Positions 16,118 through 24,814 of a stretch of DNA of 34,300 nt are shown piece by piece. Location of the stretch: positions 1 to 34,300 of the forward strand of contig JAHFEQ010000008.1 of assembly GCA_023248395.1 (NCBI GenBank), written 5' to 3'. Source of the stretch: Nitrospirota bacterium (GTDB lineage: Bacteria > Nitrospirota > 9FT-COMBO-42-15 > HDB-SIOI813). The position numbers and the translations under genes are program-made. Below the pieces are notes generated by a model that made no database searches, was not told the origin of the DNA, and saw nothing but the letters and a program-made list of their open reading frames with translations. Numbering within the stretch: position 1 is the first letter of the stretch; each line of letters starts with the position of its first letter.

Positions 16118-17017
16118 ATGGATAGAGACCTTAGTGATGCACTATCCCGGTTCCTCAACTACATTACCGTCGAAAAGGGTCATTCACAAAACACGATAGA
16201 GTCCTACAAAAGGGACCTCACCCGATACATCTCCTATCTTACGGATAGAGATATTAATTCTCCGGACAAGATCACCATTCATCTCCTGAGGGAATACCTC
16301 TCAGAGTTAATGAAACAATCTTTGTCTGTCTCTTCCATTAAGCGGTATATAGCGGCTATACGGCACTTCCACAAATTTATGGTCAGAGAGGGGCTCACAG
16401 ATTCAGATCCTACTGAATATCTTGAAACGCCGAGGGGGTGGCACAGGCTCCCAAAGACGCTCTCTTTCACCGAGGTGGAGTCCCTGCTCAAACAGCCCCG
16501 GGAGAATACTCCCATGGGTCTGAGGGATGGGGCCATGATAGAGCTCCTCTATGCCACGGGATTGCGGGTCTCGGAGCTGATAAAACTCAAACCCAGCAAT
16601 ATCAATTTAGAGGTAGGGTTTATCACGGCCGTTGGAAAGGGTGGAAAGGAGCGGGTAGTCCCGATGGGAGAGTATGCCCTGGAAAAGGTAAAACAATATA
16701 TCGAGCGGGCAAGATCCACCCTATTGAAAGGACGCTCCACTCCTTATGTCTTTGTCTCTACCTGGGGCAGGGGCCTGACACGGCAGGCCTTCTGGAAGAT
16801 CATAAAAAAGTATACACGGCTGGCCGGGATACAGAGGGATATCTCCCCTCACACCTTAAGACACTCCTTTGCCACCCACCTCCTCGAGCGTGGGGCCGAC
16901 CTCCGCTCAGTCCAGATGATGCTCGGCCATTCCGATATCTCCACCACCCAGATCTACACCCATATCAACCGGGAGCGGCTTAAGAAGATCCATGCCGAGT
17001 GCCATCCGAGGCCGTGA
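16118..17017 (+). CDS. xerD: Tyrosine recombinase XerD/XerC-type
   Basis: YATGLRVSELIKL, SPHTLRHSFATHLLERGADLRSVQMMLGHSDISTTQIYTHI. Confidence 0.9.
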   Translation: MDRDLSDALSRFLNYITVEKGHSQNTIESYKRDLTRYISYLTDRDINSPDKITIHLLREYLSELMKQSLSVSSIKRYIAAIRHFHKFMVREGLTDSDPTEYLETPRGWHRLPKTLSFTEVESLLKQPRENTPMGLRDGAMIELLYATGLRVSELIKLKPSNINLEVGFITAVGKGGKERVVPMGEYALEKVKQYIERARSTLLKGRSTPYVFVSTWGRGLTRQAFWKIIKKYTRLAGIQRDISPHTLRHSFATHLLERGADLRSVQMMLGHSDISTTQIYTHINRERLKKIHAECHPRP

Positions 17018-17088
17018 CTCTATCAAGAGCCTATTTTGAGATATAGAATCTGTTACAGATATTTAACAAGGATGGTAAGGAGGATGAC

Positions 17089-17538
17089 ATGAACATCAAT
17101 TTTACAAACCGGGAGTACGAAGCACTGCTGGACATGATCTATCTGGCTGATTGGATGCTGCATTCATACGACACAGAAAAATCCGATGACATCTATCAAG
17201 CGATTGAACAGAAGATCCTGGGTTACGCGAAGGACTTCGGATGTGGGGACAAGATCGTATTTGATCCGAAACTCCAACAACATTTCCCGACACGTGCGTA
17301 CGAAGAATCGAAAGAGATTCAAGGCGTTATCGATGACTACGATAACGAGACGTTCTGGGATGAGCTTATCGACCGATTGGCTACCCGCGATTTGGTGCGA
17401 CAATACGGAGCCGAAAAGCTCGATTCCATGACACCCACGGAACGGATTCATGCTTTCTTCGAGGCCGAGTCGCCGTATGCTGACGAATTCGAGACAAACG
17501 GGTTGGACAGAGTAGAAATAAGAAAGGCCCAACAATAA
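17089..17538 (+). CDS. Hypothetical protein
   Basis: 149-aa ORF with a plausible start; no family recognised. Confidence 0.6.
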   Translation: MNINFTNREYEALLDMIYLADWMLHSYDTEKSDDIYQAIEQKILGYAKDFGCGDKIVFDPKLQQHFPTRAYEESKEIQGVIDDYDNETFWDELIDRLATRDLVRQYGAEKLDSMTPTERIHAFFEAESPYADEFETNGLDRVEIRKAQQ

Positions 17539-17647
17539 AATGAGGCGGAATTATATAGACCGTTTTCTGAAGGAAAGAGCAGTTTCGAGAGGTTTGCCTT
17601 TTAGACCTATCCTGGTGTAATATTCAGAATAAATACGAGTGTCTCTA

Positions 17648-17690
17648 TGTTCCCCCCTCACCTTAATCCTCTTCCCTGTGGGGAGAGGAA
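17648..17690. repeat. REP-like repeat (cccccctcaccttaatcctcttccctgtggggagagga)
   Basis: Resembles the common CCCTCACCCTAACCCTCTCCC.GGGGAGAGGG interspersed repeat; lies just upstream of the DHH gene start. Confidence 0.5.
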
Positions 17691-17722
17691 ACAGCAAGGA
17701 GCTTTGGCGAGCGAGAAATATT

Positions 17723-20353
17723 ATGGAGATCATTACCACCCATACCAATGCCGATTTTGATGCGGTAGCCGCGATGATTGCCGCCAAGAAGCTCTATCCT
17801 GAGGCGAGGCTGATATTCCCCGGGACGCAGGAGAGGAATGTCAGGAACTTTATTGCCCAGAACCACATTGAATTTGATAAGATCAAGGACTTATCTCTGG
17901 GTAAGGTCACACGCCTGATTATCGTGGACTGCAAGAATGCCGGACGGATAGGTAAGCTATCAGAGATTTCCGAGAGGAAGGATGTCAGTCTCCATATCTA
18001 CGACCATCATCCCATCACCCCTGGCGACCTCCGGGGCGAATTGGAGATGATCAGCGAGGTCGGCGCTACGACCACTCTTTTTGTAGAGCTGTTAAAAGAA
18101 AAACATATCCCGGTATCTCCGGTTGAGGCGACACTATTTGCCGTGGCAATCTATGAAGAGACCGGTTCTCTGACCTTTCCATCAACCTCATCGAGGGATC
18201 TCATGGCCATTGCGCACCTGCTGTCCTGCGGTCTGGATCTCAGGGCCGTATCACGTTATCTGATCCATGAGATGGATGCGGACCAGATCGCCCTCTTAGA
18301 TGAACTGATACACAATGCCAAAACATACTATATCGACAGTCTCAAGATTGTGATCGCAAGGGGTGAGACTGAGAAATACCTCTCTGAGCTCTCGACGATT
18401 ACCCATAAGGTCAGGGATATGGAAGACATAGACGTCCTCATTGTCCTTGTCAGGATGGAGGACAAGATCCAGTTGGTCGCCCGCAGCAGGCTCCCGGATG
18501 TCAATGTGGGAGAGATCGCACGGGAATTTGGAGGAGGGGGTCATGCCACGGCGGCATCCGCAAGTATCAAAGAGCTCACCACCATTCAGGTTGAAGAAAG
18601 GATCCTGGAACTTCTTAACAAGAGGATTAAACCCTTCAAAACGGCAAAGGAGATCATGACCGCCCCTGTTAAGACCGTTCAAAAGGATGTGACCGTAAAG
18701 GATGCAGGAGACCTGATGACGCGATACGGGGTCAATGTACTCCCTGTCATTGACGGAGAGAGGCTGATCGGGCTTATCACGCGCGAAATTATACAAAAAA
18801 CGATCTTTCATAAGTTTGGCGATCTGCCTTTGACTGATTTTATGTCTACGGAGTTTCATCGGGTCACTGCAGGTACACCGTTCAGAGAAATAGAATCCAG
18901 TATGATCGAGCACAGCCAGAGGTTTATGCCGGTTGTGGAAGACGAAAGGATTGTTGGAGCCATAACGCGGACCGACATTATGAGGGCGCGTCATGAAGAT
19001 ATCACAGGGACACTGGAAGCCTCTGCTCAGAGAATCCCCAAAAGGCCTCATGAGAGAAATCTGAGAAGCCTGCTCAGGGAACGCCTCCCGGAACGTATCG
19101 AAAGGCTTCTCCAGGACATCGGTGCAACCTCTGACAACATGGGAGTTGTTGCCTATGCGGTAGGTGGCTTTGTAAGGGACCTCCTGTTGGGAGTAGAGAA
19201 TTACGACATTGATATCGTGATCGAGGGAGATGGTATCGCCTTTGCCGAAAATTTCGCAGCGGCTACTGGGGCGAGGGTGAGGAGCCATCAGAGATTCGGA
19301 ACCGCTGTGATCATCTTCCCGGATGATTTTAAGATGGATGTTGCCACCGCCAGGACCGAGTATTATGAATATCCCACGGCCCTTCCTACGGTAGAGCTAT
19401 CTTCGATAAAAAGGGATCTCTACCGAAGGGATTTTACGATTAATACCCTTGCTATTAAGTTAAACCAAAAGGACTTTGGCTATCTGATCGATTTTTTTGG
19501 AGGTCAGAGGGATCTCAAGGAGAAGACGATACGGGTATTGCACAACCTCAGTTTTATTGAAGACCCGACGCGCATCTACAGGGCGATCCGGTTTGAGCAG
19601 AGATTGGGTTTCAGGATCGCACGGCACACACAAGGTCTCATCTGGAGCGCCACCAAGATAGACCTGTTTCACAGGCTTGCAGGGAGGAGGCTCTTTACAG
19701 AGCTTGTTCTTCTCTTGTCTGAAGAAGATCCGGCAAAACCTGTTGCACGGCTGTCCGAGTTTGACCTGTTGAGGTTCATCCATCCCTCTCTCCAGTGGGA
19801 TGAGGATACTGCAATACTCTTTCAACATATAAAGGATGCCATAGCATGGTACCGGCTGCTATTTCTCAATAAAAAATATGAACCCTGGCAGATATACTTC
19901 TTTGGTCTCATAGACAAACTATCCCCGAAGGGGACAGGAGAGATGTGCCATAGATTGAGTATAAGAGAGGTCCTGCTCAAAAAAATCCTGACGACAAAGA
20001 GAGAGTCCAATGATATCCTTGACAGGCTTTGCAAGATGAGAACTGTAAAACCGAGCCGGCTGTTTGGAACCCTCAAGGGATATCCTCAGGAGACCCTGGT
20101 CTACATGATGGCAAAGGCTACCCAGGAAGAAGCCCAAAAGGGCATCTCACTATATCTTAGCCATCTGCAGGATACGAGGCCTTCCATCACCGGAAAAGAC
20201 CTGTCACAACTGGGTATAAAACCGGGCCCCCTCTATGGTAAAATCATGGGACAGATACTCTGGGCAAAGATTGACGGTCTTGTGAAGACCAGAGAGGAAG
20301 AGCTTGAGTTTGCAAAAGGAATTTTGGGGAAAAAGAATGGGAGATTACTATGA
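17723..20353 (+). CDS. DHH/DHHA1 - CBS x2 - CCA/polyA polymerase fusion protein
   Basis: THTNADFDAVAAMI and YDHHP (DHH), GGGGHATAAS (DHHA1), two CBS units, VGGFVRDLLLGVENYDIDIVIEGDG (Pol beta NTase), RRDFTINTLAI. Start reassigned to MEIITTHTNADFDA. Confidence 0.92.
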   Translation: MEIITTHTNADFDAVAAMIAAKKLYPEARLIFPGTQERNVRNFIAQNHIEFDKIKDLSLGKVTRLIIVDCKNAGRIGKLSEISERKDVSLHIYDHHPITPGDLRGELEMISEVGATTTLFVELLKEKHIPVSPVEATLFAVAIYEETGSLTFPSTSSRDLMAIAHLLSCGLDLRAVSRYLIHEMDADQIALLDELIHNAKTYYIDSLKIVIARGETEKYLSELSTITHKVRDMEDIDVLIVLVRMEDKIQLVARSRLPDVNVGEIAREFGGGGHATAASASIKELTTIQVEERILELLNKRIKPFKTAKEIMTAPVKTVQKDVTVKDAGDLMTRYGVNVLPVIDGERLIGLITREIIQKTIFHKFGDLPLTDFMSTEFHRVTAGTPFREIESSMIEHSQRFMPVVEDERIVGAITRTDIMRARHEDITGTLEASAQRIPKRPHERNLRSLLRERLPERIERLLQDIGATSDNMGVVAYAVGGFVRDLLLGVENYDIDIVIEGDGIAFAENFAAATGARVRSHQRFGTAVIIFPDDFKMDVATARTEYYEYPTALPTVELSSIKRDLYRRDFTINTLAIKLNQKDFGYLIDFFGGQRDLKEKTIRVLHNLSFIEDPTRIYRAIRFEQRLGFRIARHTQGLIWSATKIDLFHRLAGRRLFTELVLLLSEEDPAKPVARLSEFDLLRFIHPSLQWDEDTAILFQHIKDAIAWYRLLFLNKKYEPWQIYFFGLIDKLSPKGTGEMCHRLSIREVLLKKILTTKRESNDILDRLCKMRTVKPSRLFGTLKGYPQETLVYMMAKATQEEAQKGISLYLSHLQDTRPSITGKDLSQLGIKPGPLYGKIMGQILWAKIDGLVKTREEELEFAKGILGKKNGRLL

Positions 20354-21189
20354 AAGTCTTAAAAACAGTGATAGGTTATTCTTTAGCAGGTTTCGTTATT
20401 ATGTCTTGTAGTAGTATATTCCTGTTTCCGTATAATCTCAAGGCAGAAGAGAACCATACAAAACAGCACCATCCTGCTAAAACCGATAGTCCCAAAGGTA
20501 AAAAGATAGAGGGGATGGTCTTTGTCAAAGGGGGCTGTTTTCAAATGGGAGACCTATTTGGAGATGGATATACAGGTGAAAGACCGGCGCATGAAGTCTG
20601 TGTGAATGATTTTTATATTGGGGAGAGAGAAGTGACCCAGAAAGAATGGGAAGCCGTCATGGGCGCTAACCCATCGGTCTCCAATACCGGGGATAATTAT
20701 CCTGTAGATTCGGTAGAATGGGAGGATGCCCAGAAGTTTATAGAAAAATTGAATAAGAAGAGGGGCAGAAAATATCGTCTGCCGACAGAGGCGGAGTGGG
20801 AGTATGCCGCAAGGAGTGGTGGAAAGAAAGAGAAATTTGCCGGGACGAACAGTGAGTCAGAACTTGGAGAATATGCATGGTATGATGATAATTCTGAGGG
20901 TGTGACCCATCCTGTAAAAGAGAAGAAACCAAATGTCATCGGGCTCTATGACATGTCAGGCAATGTCTGGGAATGGGTGTATGATTTTTATGACGGTGAT
21001 TATTATGCCACGAGCCCTAAAGATAATCCCACAGGCCCAGCCACAAGAACTTCTTATCACATCCTTCGGGGCGGTTCCTGGTACAGCGAGGCCAGGAATG
21101 TCCGTACCACCGATCGCTTCTGGTCGGATGTCGATGTTGCAGGCGCTGACTCCCTGTTTGGCTTCCGCCTGGTATTATCGCCTGAGTAA
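20350..21189 (+). CDS. SUMF1/FGE-sulfatase domain protein, probably secreted
   Basis: FVKGGCFQMGD, YRLPTEAEWEYAARSG, GLYDMSGNVWEWVYDFY, LRGGSWYSE...FGFRLVLS. Confidence 0.93.
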   Translation: MKVLKTVIGYSLAGFVIMSCSSIFLFPYNLKAEENHTKQHHPAKTDSPKGKKIEGMVFVKGGCFQMGDLFGDGYTGERPAHEVCVNDFYIGEREVTQKEWEAVMGANPSVSNTGDNYPVDSVEWEDAQKFIEKLNKKRGRKYRLPTEAEWEYAARSGGKKEKFAGTNSESELGEYAWYDDNSEGVTHPVKEKKPNVIGLYDMSGNVWEWVYDFYDGDYYATSPKDNPTGPATRTSYHILRGGSWYSEARNVRTTDRFWSDVDVAGADSLFGFRLVLSPE

Positions 21190-21192
21190 GAT

Positions 21193-21369
21193 TTAAGCTG
21201 CTGGCAATGGACCTGCGGCAACAAGTTTTTTTAAGCGAGAGTCAACTGTTAAATTAAGCCCTCCTAAAGTTCTTGCGCCAAGTAAGGGCATATCGCCTTC
21301 TTCGCCGAATACAACTTCATCAATTGTAAAACATTCGCCAATAAGCCCTCCTTTTTTTAAATTTTCCAT
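21193..21369 (-). pseudogene. Truncated retroviral-like aspartyl protease family ORF (C-terminal half only)
   Basis: Own minus-strand reading: MENLKKGGLIGECFTIDEVVFGEEGDMPLLGARTLGGLNLTVDSRLKKLVAAGPLPAA*; resembles the C-terminal half of clan-AA aspartyl protease proteins; the catalytic DTG half is absent. Confidence 0.6.
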
Positions 21370-21499
21370 ATAACGTAGAAGTCAGTGAATCGAACCACTG
21401 AAGCTCATCAAAAAGCAAAAAACTGATTTGCATACCTCAAGCTATCACAGGCTAAAAAAATGACCTGTGGTTCGATTTCACTGCACTGACTGGTTGGGT
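21368..21499 (-). other. attC-like recombination site 1
   Basis: Minus strand: R'' ACCCAAC (RYYYAAC) ... GTTATAT (GTTRRRY with one mismatch), 132 bp; arms AGTGAAATCGAACCA / TGGTTCGATTCACT with one unpaired A; inner cacagg...cctgtg hairpin. Confidence 0.7.
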
Positions 21500-21507
21500 G
21501 GTCTTAA

Positions 21508-21690
21508 TTAAGATGCTTTTGCTCTCACCACAACCGCAGCCCGCTTTGCCGGTAGCGATACTACTTTTCGTCCACCTCTTTTTTGTTGTTTCTTCAGATC
21601 TTGATATATCGCATCCAGATTGTAATTAAATTTCGCTGCATGCTCCTCGCGTACTTTCCTTACATCTTCTACTATGCTATCTTTCCACAT
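21508..21690 (-). CDS. Putative antitoxin of a PIN toxin-antitoxin pair
   Basis: MWKDSIVEDVRKVREEHAAKFNYNLDAIYQDLKKQQKRGGRKVVSLP; small ORF immediately after the PIN gene. Confidence 0.75.
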   Translation of the reverse strand: MWKDSIVEDVRKVREEHAAKFNYNLDAIYQDLKKQQKRGGRKVVSLPAKRAAVVVRAKAS

Positions 21691-21694
21691 AGTT

Positions 21695-22165
21695 TTATCC
21701 TCCCATGAGTTCTTCCGGTGTGCATATAATCGGAGGTTCAAAATGGTTTCTGCGGCATACTGCAGCTATAGCATGTTCTTTTTCAGCATTGGCTATATGT
21801 TTACAGTTCCATGTTAATAAATAATCCATACCATGAATTACAGCAACAGCAATATGCAAAGCGTCTTCCACTGCTTTTGGTGGTAAAGCTTCATCTATCA
21901 TGATACGAGCTAAAGATATTACTTTCTCATTCAACTCAAGTAACGGAATTGATTCAAGGATGTCCAGACGTTTTTGTGCTGCATTTTTGTCGCCTGCTTT
22001 TGCTTCTTGAATAACAAGCTGGGAAATAAATAAATCAAAACGTTTCCTACGATTCTCCCACCATTCATTTGTCAATTCCTGATGCGCAGCAATGATAATA
22101 TCCCTGCTTGGTCTCGCAGCAAGATAACTGATAATAGATGTTTCTAAATATACCTTTTGCTTCAT
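21695..22165 (-). CDS. PIN-domain (VapC-like) toxin
   Basis: VYLETSIISYLAARPS, acidic DALHIAVAVIHGMDYLLTWNCKHIANA typical of PIN proteins. Confidence 0.85.
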   Translation of the reverse strand: MKQKVYLETSIISYLAARPSRDIIIAAHQELTNEWWENRRKRFDLFISQLVIQEAKAGDKNAAQKRLDILESIPLLELNEKVISLARIMIDEALPPKAVEDALHIAVAVIHGMDYLLTWNCKHIANAEKEHAIAAVCRRNHFEPPIICTPEELMGG

Positions 22166-22245
22166 TTCATAATGTCCGTAATAATCGAACTATATCAACT
22201 TAATGTCCTTCTGAAGCGTGCCAGGATTGGATTCTATAGCTTTCA

Positions 22246-22376
22246 TCAAAACGCAAAACTGACTGATGCGTACCATGAACGATAACAACCAGCATAAAAC
22301 TGATTGGCAAACCACAGGGCATGACAGACTGAAAAAGTGTCCTGTGGTACGCATTCAGTCCAGTGCCGGGTTAGGC
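22246..22376 (-). other. attC-like recombination site 2
   Basis: Minus strand: R'' GCCTAAC (RYYYAAC) ... GTTTTGA (GTT only partly consensus), 131 bp; arms ACTGAATGCGTACCA / TGGTACGCATCAGT with one unpaired A; end-segment lengths identical to site 1. Confidence 0.65.
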
Positions 22377-22395
22377 TTTTGCCTCGTCAACTTGT

Positions 22396-22644
22396 TTACA
22401 TCAAAGCTGTTGTTTGAAACTCTAATCCAAATATCATGAAATGCCGTCTGCATTTCTTGAATTGCCCAAGGAATTGTTCAAGTTGGCGAATCGCATCTGT
22501 CGCCACAACATAGTTTATCACTCGAGAACCTGAATCAATTGTACTTTTGCCATAACCCACACTTTTTTTCATGATATTACTGATATTATTTATAATCTGT
22601 CCACTTGTTAAATAATTTTTCCCCTTCATTGCAGAATTACTCAT
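22396..22644 (-). CDS. Hypothetical ORF, possible first cassette gene
   Basis: 82-aa ORF directly upstream of attC-like site 2 in the same orientation; no family recognised. Confidence 0.4.
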   Translation of the reverse strand: MSNSAMKGKNYLTSGQIINNISNIMKKSVGYGKSTIDSGSRVINYVVATDAIRQLEQFLGQFKKCRRHFMIFGLEFQTTALM

Positions 22645-22675
22645 TTTTTTTTGAGGTCGCTAATCTTAATCATCA

Positions 22676-23063
22676 CTATTCTCCAACATGCTCCATTATT
22701 CTATAAGCATAACTATTGTTTATATAGTTTCTGTATAACACACCTGATGCTTTCACAATGCGTCCGCAGGACTGCGCACGACTGCACACGCCTTTGCCTC
22801 CTCGGTTTAGCACATGGGTGTAACTCATTGTCATCTTAACGTTCTTGCGACCAAGTAGTTCCTGAACTGTCCGGATGTTGTAGCCGTCCCCGAGCAGATA
22901 AGTCGCAAATGAGTGGCGAAAGACATGGGCGGACAGTGATCACCGCCCTGACTTCTTCATGCGCCTTGACCACAGGTACGTGCTTTGACCTGCGGGCTCG
23001 GATCACTTCCTCGATCTCGCTAATCTCCAGACCAAGCACGTGTCGATATAGAAACAGTAATGC
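22676..23063 (-). pseudogene. intI: Degenerate integron integrase (IntI) fragment with internal deletion and frameshift
   Basis: Own minus-strand reading: [42 protein letters not shown], then in another frame [52 protein letters not shown]...; these match the regions of IntI ending ...LPVVLTxEEVRALL and [47 protein letters not shown]. Confidence 0.85.
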
Positions 23064-23082
23064 ACTTCAGTCTCTCTTTTCG

Positions 23083-23601
23083 CTACTTCTTCAATGTCAC
23101 CTTCTTCATCACATCCCCGACCTTGACCTTCTGGATCACGTCCAATCCCTCTGTCACCTGACCAAAGACAGTGTATTTGCCATCCAGAAAAGGCTGCGGG
23201 GCAAGGCATATATAAAACTGGCTATCTGCACTGTTGGGGTCCATGGCCCGCGCCATGGCCACAGTACCTGTGCCATGCGTTTTGTTGTTAAACTCTGCCG
23301 GCAGCTTTACCCCGCTCCCTCCTGTGCCGTCACCCTTCGGGTCTCCACCCTGTATCACAAAACCCGGCTCTACCCTGTGGAAGTTCAGACCATTGTAAAA
23401 TCCGGTCTCTATGAGATGCGATATCCTCGCTACAGTCTTTGGCGCGACATCCGGATACATCTCAAATACGATCTTCCCTCTATCCATCTCTATAGTAACC
23501 ACTGGTTTATCTCCCCCTTTCTTTGCGCTTTCTGCAGCAAAGGTAGTCACTGCGAAAAAGGTTAATACCCCAACGACAAGCGATAAAACGATTCTCTTCA
23601 T
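23083..23601 (-). CDS. Cyclophilin-type peptidyl-prolyl cis-trans isomerase, exported
   Basis: Signal peptide; FYNGLNFHRVEPGFVIQGGDPKGDGTGGSG; MARAMDPNSADSQFYICLAPQPFLDGKYTVFGQV. Confidence 0.95.
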   Translation of the reverse strand: MKRIVLSLVVGVLTFFAVTTFAAESAKKGGDKPVVTIEMDRGKIVFEMYPDVAPKTVARISHLIETGFYNGLNFHRVEPGFVIQGGDPKGDGTGGSGVKLPAEFNNKTHGTGTVAMARAMDPNSADSQFYICLAPQPFLDGKYTVFGQVTEGLDVIQKVKVGDVMKKVTLKK

Positions 23602-23643
23602 GTCCCCTCCTCTTTTTTTATTATTTCTGTTACCTTTTCTTTT

Positions 23644-24798
23644 CTATTCTCTCTTACCTTCATCAGCGTCTGCGCTGTTTGGGTACACTACTGTATATCC
23701 TTTCCTGAGTGTTTGCAAGAAGATTTCTTTTTCATCATAAAAATAGACCCAGAGGCGTCTCGCGGAGTAAACAGGGATTGAGTATACAAGCTGGGCAGTT
23801 CCACGCGGTGGTAGCTGTACCTCCTGTCCATGACCATCATAGAATACATGAATGGCACGTTTCCTGTCCTCATGATTCCAGAGATTGATGGTAAAGGTCG
23901 CCGTCGCCCCAGTCATGTATATCTCATTGTCTGACTGAACAGAAAAGCCGATCGGTGGCAATGCCTCTGGCAAAACAGGGTCTGTATGTTTCACAGGAGG
24001 TCTTTTAGGGGCAGAAGGGTTTAAAGATAGCCCCGTCCATCTGAGAAGGCTTGAAAACAGCGCTATTTCATCCCATGTGGCACGTGAATGGAGATAGGCC
24101 CAATCGGTAAATAGAGCGCTGGCAATGACACTGCCTCTGCCATGTTTGTAGATAAGCATCACAGGTTGCCCGCTAATACTATTCCGTAACAAAGGCCTCC
24201 CATTCCGTGGATAGGAGGTAAAGAGACCATCGATATTCAGGTGAGGTTTTGATGTCATTAGCCCTGAGACTGCGGTATGCCGGAGGGTCAATATTGCGGA
24301 ATGTGTCAGGGCGCTCTGGTCTTCAAGCCACCCATATCCATTGAGAGACTCACCTGGTGAGAAGGGAAGGAGGGCATAATCTCTACCAACTTTCTGGGAG
24401 AATACAAACAATATCCCGCCACCTTCCACAAACCTGCTTAAGGCCGCTCTAAATCCCTCCGGGTCTCTAAGAGAGGAGAGTCCGCCGGATGGGACAATCA
24501 ACAAGGATACTGACGAGGCTTGAGCAGAAAACTCTGTCTCTTGAACAACCCTTACGGGTAAATATAATCCAAAAAATAGTTCCGATTCTCTCCCATATCC
24601 ATTATCCAGAACAGCTATCCTCGATTTTGCGTCGACATTCGTTGAGATCTCTTCTAAATGGGTGGGGTATATTGCATCCCCAAGCGTGAAGCTTTCATCA
24701 GGCTGATCAGCGCCAGGATTGTCAATGGAGGTGGCGAAGGAAGGGGTTACAGAAATAAAGGCAGCGAAGAGAATAAATATTGTAATGACAGTTTTCAA
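23644..24798 (-). CDS. Secreted hypothetical protein, possible GATase1-like N-terminal half
   Basis: Signal peptide MKTVITIFILFAAFISVTPSFA; SLLIVPSGGLSSLRDPEGFRAALSRFVEGGGILFVFSQ; no firm family call. Confidence 0.6.
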   Translation of the reverse strand: MKTVITIFILFAAFISVTPSFATSIDNPGADQPDESFTLGDAIYPTHLEEISTNVDAKSRIAVLDNGYGRESELFFGLYLPVRVVQETEFSAQASSVSLLIVPSGGLSSLRDPEGFRAALSRFVEGGGILFVFSQKVGRDYALLPFSPGESLNGYGWLEDQSALTHSAILTLRHTAVSGLMTSKPHLNIDGLFTSYPRNGRPLLRNSISGQPVMLIYKHGRGSVIASALFTDWAYLHSRATWDEIALFSSLLRWTGLSLNPSAPKRPPVKHTDPVLPEALPPIGFSVQSDNEIYMTGATATFTINLWNHEDRKRAIHVFYDGHGQEVQLPPRGTAQLVYSIPVYSARRLWVYFYDEKEIFLQTLRKGYTVVYPNSADADEGKRE

Positions 24799-24814
24799 TG
24801 TCTATTTTAGAAGT

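Noticed and set aside
16438-16983. 181-aa plus-strand ORF overlapping xerD
   Set aside because: Alternate-frame shadow of xerD; no recognisable domain.
16118-17017. Tyrosine recombinase as marker of a mobile island or active integron integrase
   Set aside because: Sequence looks like housekeeping XerD (RHSFATHLLERGADLRSVQMMLGHSDISTTQIYTHI), no att-like repeats or cargo adjacent, lacks the integron VLxxGGxGV tail.
18296-19288. 330-aa minus-strand ORF
   Set aside because: Antisense shadow of the DHH-CBS-polyA polymerase gene, which has unmistakable motifs.
20350-21189. SUMF1/C-type-lectin-like gene as a diversity-generating retroelement target for the RT
   Set aside because: RT is 16 kb away and has a QG-type motif (GIPQGND) rather than the DGR-type SQ motif; no template/variable repeat pair or adenine-biased variable region seen near the LRGGSW...FGFR segment.
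22909-23565. 218-aa plus-strand ORF
   Set aside because: Antisense to the cyclophilin gene and integrase relic; low-complexity, Ser/Leu/Arg-rich shadow translation.
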